From NCBI GenBank assembly GCA_021155145.1, contig JAJNPX010000417.1, forward strand, positions 1 through 8,083: a stretch of 8,083 nt of DNA, in the 5' to 3' direction. The position numbers and the translations under genes are program-made. This document shows, piece after piece, positions 5,784-8,083 of the stretch; position 1 is the first letter of the stretch; each line of letters opens with the position of its first letter. The notes beneath the pieces are model-generated. The model worked only from the letters and a program-made list of their open reading frames with translations. It made no database searches and was not told the origin of the DNA. The DNA comes from Acidisarcina sp. (GTDB lineage: Bacteria > Acidobacteriota > Blastocatellia > Pyrinomonadales > Pyrinomonadaceae).

Positions 5784-7223
5784 TTAGGGAAGGTAGGCGT
5801 TCGGGATCGGGATGTCATTTGCCGCACCCCACGAACGGATGAAGAAAGTATTGTCGGAGCTGTTGACGGCATACCACACGCCTTCGCTGCCGCGGAAAAC
5901 GCCGATGTCCGTCGAGCCGTCGCCGTCATAGTCGGCCGGGACGGGACTATCGGTGCTCACGCCCCATGGCCTCGCCGAGATCCCGATCCGCGATCCGTTT
6001 ATGTACCAAACCCCTTCTGAGGGCCGATAGACCGCGATGTCGTATCGCCCGTCGCCATCGTAATCTCCCTGTACCGGGACGTCCGAGGCAACACCCCACG
6101 AGCGGAATGAATTGCCGTCCGAACTTTGCTTGATAGACCACGTACCGTCGCCGGGGCGGTAAACCGCTGCATCCGTTCTCGCGTCGCCATCGTAATCGCC
6201 GGGGACACAGATGTCGGTCGATGCTCCCCAATATATAAAGTCGAATCCGCCCGAACTCTTTCGTATATACCAATAGCCGGTCGAGGGGCGAAAAACGGCG
6301 ACATCGGTCTTCAGATCGCCATCGTAGTCCCCGGCGACCGGGATGTCGCCCGCAACTCCCCATGGGATCCATTCGACACCCTCGGTGCTCTTGAGGAGAT
6401 ACCAGAAACCGGCCGAAGGGCGGAATACCGCTCGGTCGGTTATCCCGTCGCCATCGTAATCGCCGGGAACCGGGACATCTTCGGACAGCCCCCACTGTGC
6501 CACCTGAAACTGGCCGTCCGTGCTGTTCAGGCTGTACCAGCCGCCATCCGAGGGCCGGAAAACTGCCGGTTCCGACCGCTGGTCACCGTCAAAACTTGAA
6601 ATATTGGTCCCCGAAAGGGTCGACGCTGAGGTCGTGTAGATGTAGTCGCTCTCTGTTCCGCCGGTTCCGTCCGCCGCGTTTCCGGCCGCATAGAAGCCGA
6701 CCTTTCCGACACGGCGTGCGGGAGCGGTCCAGGTAAACTGCCACGATTTGGTTCCGGCAACTGTCGGCACGATACCATCGACGGTATGTGAGATGTATTC
6801 GCGCACGTCTCCGCCGACGTTTCCGTATTGCAGAAGCATCGGCTCGGGAGTAGTCGACGGGAGCACGAGGTCGCCCGCCTTTTGTCCGACCGAATCGACT
6901 GCGGTGCCCTCAAATCCGAAGTTGACACCGTTGTTATCGTTTACCGTCACCGTTAAAGGGATCTGCTGGCCCGGAAGGTAACTCGTCGGCATTCCCGAGA
7001 CGGTGATGCCGCCCTCTCCGCTATTGACGGGAAACGTCGAATGACAGGCAGTGCAGTTCGACTCCCCCGGAGCATTTGTGAATGACGGCGCGGGCCCAAA
7101 GGCGGACGCATGAGCTTTATACGTCGCCGAGGGAAAACCCCAAAATCCCATTATCGCTATGAGGGCAAAGATCCCGATCGCCGAGATACGTGCCCAACCA
7201 CCCCAATCGCTATTGTTCGGCAT
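5784..7223 (-). CDS. Exported choice-anchor V/Reeler-like protein with CxxCH motif and six FG-GAP/VCBS-like repeats
   Basis: The 479-aa product begins with a signal peptide or N-terminal anchor (hydrophobic about 13-30, possible cleavage after AHASA near 41). Residues 43-206 resemble the choice-anchor V/Reeler-like domain: NAPGESNCTACH (50-61), SYLPGQQIPLTVTV, WQFTWTAP and FYAAGNAADGTGG. The CxxCH (57-61) fits a c-type heme site, but this family carries it near the N-terminus of otherwise non-cytochrome proteins, so heme binding is unproven. Residues 210-479 are six tandem repeats starting at about 210, 255, 299, 343, 387 and 431. Each has a DxDGDxxxD loop likely to bind calcium, an AVFRPS motif, WY, and WG...D.PVPG. 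Repeat 1 lost the first Asp of its loop. It probably acts at the cell surface or in the periplasm. AGGAGAG (7232-7238), 8 nt upstream, fixes the start. No pilus link is shown. Confidence 0.85.
   Translation of the reverse strand: MPNNSDWGGWARISAIGIFALIAIMGFWGFPSATYKAHASAFGPAPSFTNAPGESNCTACHSTFPVNSGEGGITVSGMPTSYLPGQQIPLTVTVNDNNGVNFGFEGTAVDSVGQKAGDLVLPSTTPEPMLLQYGNVGGDVREYISHTVDGIVPTVAGTKSWQFTWTAPARRVGKVGFYAAGNAADGTGGTESDYIYTTSASTLSGTNISSFDGDQRSEPAVFRPSDGGWYSLNSTDGQFQVAQWGLSEDVPVPGDYDGDGITDRAVFRPSAGFWYLLKSTEGVEWIPWGVAGDIPVAGDYDGDLKTDVAVFRPSTGYWYIRKSSGGFDFIYWGASTDICVPGDYDGDARTDAAVYRPGDGTWSIKQSSDGNSFRSWGVASDVPVQGDYDGDGRYDIAVYRPSEGVWYINGSRIGISARPWGVSTDSPVPADYDGDGSTDIGVFRGSEGVWYAVNSSDNTFFIRSWGAANDIPIPNAYLP
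5787..6596 (-). repeat. Six tandem ~132-bp coding repeats
   Basis: The 3' 810 bases of the gene consist of six units, five of 44-49 codons and the first of 45. At DNA level the segment coding GDYDGD recurs as close variants of the plus-strand string TCGCCATCGTAATCGCCGGG (for example near 6052, 6183, 6316 and 6448). Units differ enough that they are not recent perfect copies. The last one ends with the cap IPIPNAYLP. Confidence 0.85.
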
Positions 7224-7231
7224 TGATGAAA

Positions 7232-7238
7232 CTCTCCT
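7232..7238 (-). promoter_or_regulatory. Ribosome binding site deciding the start of the choice-anchor protein
   Basis: On the minus strand, AGGAGAG lies 8 nt before the ATG at 7223. It is a near-ideal Shine-Dalgarno sequence at near-ideal spacing and supports the start MPNNSDWGG, which places the hydrophobic signal segment correctly. Confidence 0.75.
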
Positions 7239-7299
7239 GAAAAATGTGCCAGATCTATGATTTGACGGCGAGGATTCGAAAAAAGTCGGAAACTATGAG

Positions 7300-7329
7300 A
7301 ATTTTCGGCGTTGGGACTACGAAAGTCAA
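7300..7329 (-). promoter_or_regulatory. Weak promoter candidate for the choice-anchor protein gene
   Basis: On the minus strand, TTGACT (7329-7324) is followed after 18 bp by AAAATT (7305-7300). The -35 is good (5 of 6) but the -10 matches only 3 of 6. It lies between the terminator of the gene to the right and the start at 7223, where an independent promoter is expected. The rest of the 7224-7352 gap shows nothing else I can support. Confidence 0.3.
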
Positions 7330-7352
7330 CGTTTAACGCATGATCGAACCAC

Positions 7353-7385
7353 AAAAAGAATGCGGCCGGAGGGTTACTCCGGCCG
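7353..7385 (-). terminator. Intrinsic terminator of the right-edge repeat-protein gene
   Basis: CGGCCGGAG (7363-7371) and CTCCGGCCG (7377-7385) form a perfect 9-bp GC-rich stem with a 5-nt loop. Read on the minus strand, the stem is followed after 2 nt by TTCTTTTT (7360-7353), the expected U-tract. It lies 44 nt after the stop of the gene ending at 7430, so the two minus-strand genes are probably separate transcription units. Confidence 0.85.
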
Positions 7386-7429
7386 GCACGTCTGCAATAA
7401 AGCTGCAGATCAACTATTGGTATTCCCTA

Positions 7430-8083
7430 CTAGGGAAGGTATTTCCGCGGTATCGGAACGTCGGTGCTGACACCCCAGAATCCTACCTGGAATCCAGCCT
7501 GCGAACCCTTTATGTACCACGTTCCATCACGGTATACAGCAACATCGTATTCGCCGTCGCCGTCGTAATCACCGGGAACGGGAACGTCGGTGCTTACGCC
7601 CCAAGGCTCGTACCTGACATTTCCGGTAGCGGTGAGTCGTATGTACCAGGTCCCGTCGCTCGGCCGGTAGACCGCGATGTCATCTTTTTCATCGCCGTCG
7701 TAATCGGCCGGTACTGGAATGTCCGTAGATACTCCCCACGGGATCGACTGGAAATTCGCGAACGAATTGCCGCTTTGCGTGGCCACATAGAAAGTACCAT
7801 TGGACGGACGAAAGACCCCGAGGTCCGTGCGGCGGTCGCCATCGATATCGATCGCCATCGGAATGTCGGTACTTGCGCCGAATAGGACGACACGGTACTG
7901 GAGCAGATCGTCTCTGATATAGAACGCCTGATCTGCCGGCCGGAACGCCGCGACCTCGTCCTTATCATCCCCGTCGTAATCGCCGACGAGAATAATATCG
8001 GTGGCGGTACCCCAGGAAATACCCTCGTATGTAAAGGTATCGGTCTTGAGTACATGGATGTCGGGCGTAACCGTGTCGCCGAC
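7430..8083 (-). CDS. FG-GAP/VCBS-like repeat protein, C-terminal part (5' end beyond right window edge)
   Basis: The minus-strand frame is open without a stop from the right edge to the TAG at 7430-7432, giving 217 residues. The first ATG in it (7858) falls inside a repeat and is not a plausible start. The fragment holds the end of one repeat (1-34) and four full repeats at about 35-78, 79-126, 127-171 and 172-217. They have the same plan as the neighbouring gene: DYDGD loop, FRPS or YRPS, WY, WGVSTD.PVPG. The calcium-type loop aspartates are kept in all four, though the first ends in Glu. The last repeat lacks three residues after AVYR and ends PIPRKYLP, nearly the same cap as the neighbour. 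It is presumably exported, but the N-terminus is outside the window, so anchoring and any other domain are unknown. Confidence 0.8.
   Translation of the reverse strand, partial: VGDTVTPDIHVLKTDTFTYEGISWGTATDIILVGDYDGDDKDEVAAFRPADQAFYIRDDLLQYRVVLFGASTDIPMAIDIDGDRRTDLGVFRPSNGTFYVATQSGNSFANFQSIPWGVSTDIPVPADYDGDEKDDIAVYRPSDGTWYIRLTATGNVRYEPWGVSTDVPVPGDYDGDGEYDVAVYRDGTWYIKGSQAGFQVGFWGVSTDVPIPRKYLP
7433..7981 (-). repeat. Four full tandem coding repeats (~44-48 codons each)
   Basis: These are units of the same family as at 5787-6596, with slightly more variable length (44, 48, 45 and 46 codons). A partial unit continues to the window edge. The last unit, with its 'GEYDVAVYR...WYIKGS' features, is most like unit 5 of the neighbouring gene ('GRYDIAVYR...WYINGS'), which suggests shared ancestry of specific units. 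Confidence 0.8.

Noticed and set aside
5773..5787. GCGTTAG direct repeat (two copies, 8 bp apart) at the end of the minus-strand gene
   Set aside because: It is too short to be meaningful and overlaps a stop codon; probably chance.
5787..6596. CRISPR-like array, because of regular ~132-bp recurrence of a 20-bp string
   Set aside because: The recurrence is in frame and encodes conserved protein repeats; spacers are homologous to each other rather than unique.
7430..7858. Treating the ATG at 7858 as the start of a 142-aa protein
   Set aside because: The frame is open upstream to the window edge and encodes more repeats of the same family; the ATG lies within a repeat.
7340..7885. A 181-codon plus-strand open frame over the right-edge gene
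   Set aside because: It is antisense to well-supported repeat-coding sequence, and its apparent repetition is a reflection of those repeats. The same applies to the long frames opposite pilM, pilN, pilO, pilP and pilQ.

Overview
The window (about 8.1 kb, moderately GC-rich) looks like chromosome from a Gram-negative bacterium, most likely an Acidobacteriota member of the Blastocatellia/Pyrinomonas type. That placement is an inference from two things: a pilMNOPQ cluster with divergent PilP and PilQ, and large exported proteins built from ~44-residue 'DYDGDG ... FRPS ... WY ... WG' repeats. No rRNA or other phylogenetic marker is present.

Layout. (1) Positions 1-231: the 3' end of a small membrane-protein gene, cut by the left edge. 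(2) Positions 232-673: a gene-free stretch with a hairpin just after that gene, a sigma70-type promoter candidate (TTGACA-N17-TAAATT, 344-372) embedded in repeated GTTCAAC/GTTGA motifs, and a ~295-nt leader with several hairpins. (3) Positions 674-5687: five co-directional genes, pilM-pilN-pilO-pilP-pilQ, closed by a strong intrinsic terminator at 5736-5769. (4) Positions 5784-7223 (minus): a convergent gene for an exported protein with a choice-anchor V/Reeler-like N-terminal domain carrying a CxxCH motif, followed by six tandem ~44-aa FG-GAP/VCBS-like repeats. (5) Positions 7430-8083 (minus): the 3' part of a second gene of the same repeat family, running off the right edge and ended by its own terminator (7353-7385).

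How the genes work together. PilM (cytoplasmic, actin-like) binds the N-terminal tail of PilN. PilN and PilO are bitopic inner-membrane proteins that pair in the periplasm. PilP links them to PilQ, the outer-membrane secretin through which the type IV pilus passes. The operon therefore encodes the envelope-spanning alignment complex and pore. Motor ATPases, platform protein and pilins must lie elsewhere. The two repeat proteins are transcribed toward the pil operon from the other strand and behind their own signals. Nothing in the sequence ties them to the pilus.

Most of the window is a recognisable system. The less ordinary points are the repeat-rich promoter and long leader of pilM, a hairpin/T-run and twin palindromes between pilP and pilQ, a PilP with no cysteine and so no lipid anchor, a compact PilQ without AMIN domains but with a Ser/Gly linker, and disordered C-terminal tails on all four periplasm-exposed Pil proteins. 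The tandem pair of repeat proteins, one with a CxxCH motif and both ending in the same xPIPxxYLP cap, also stands out.
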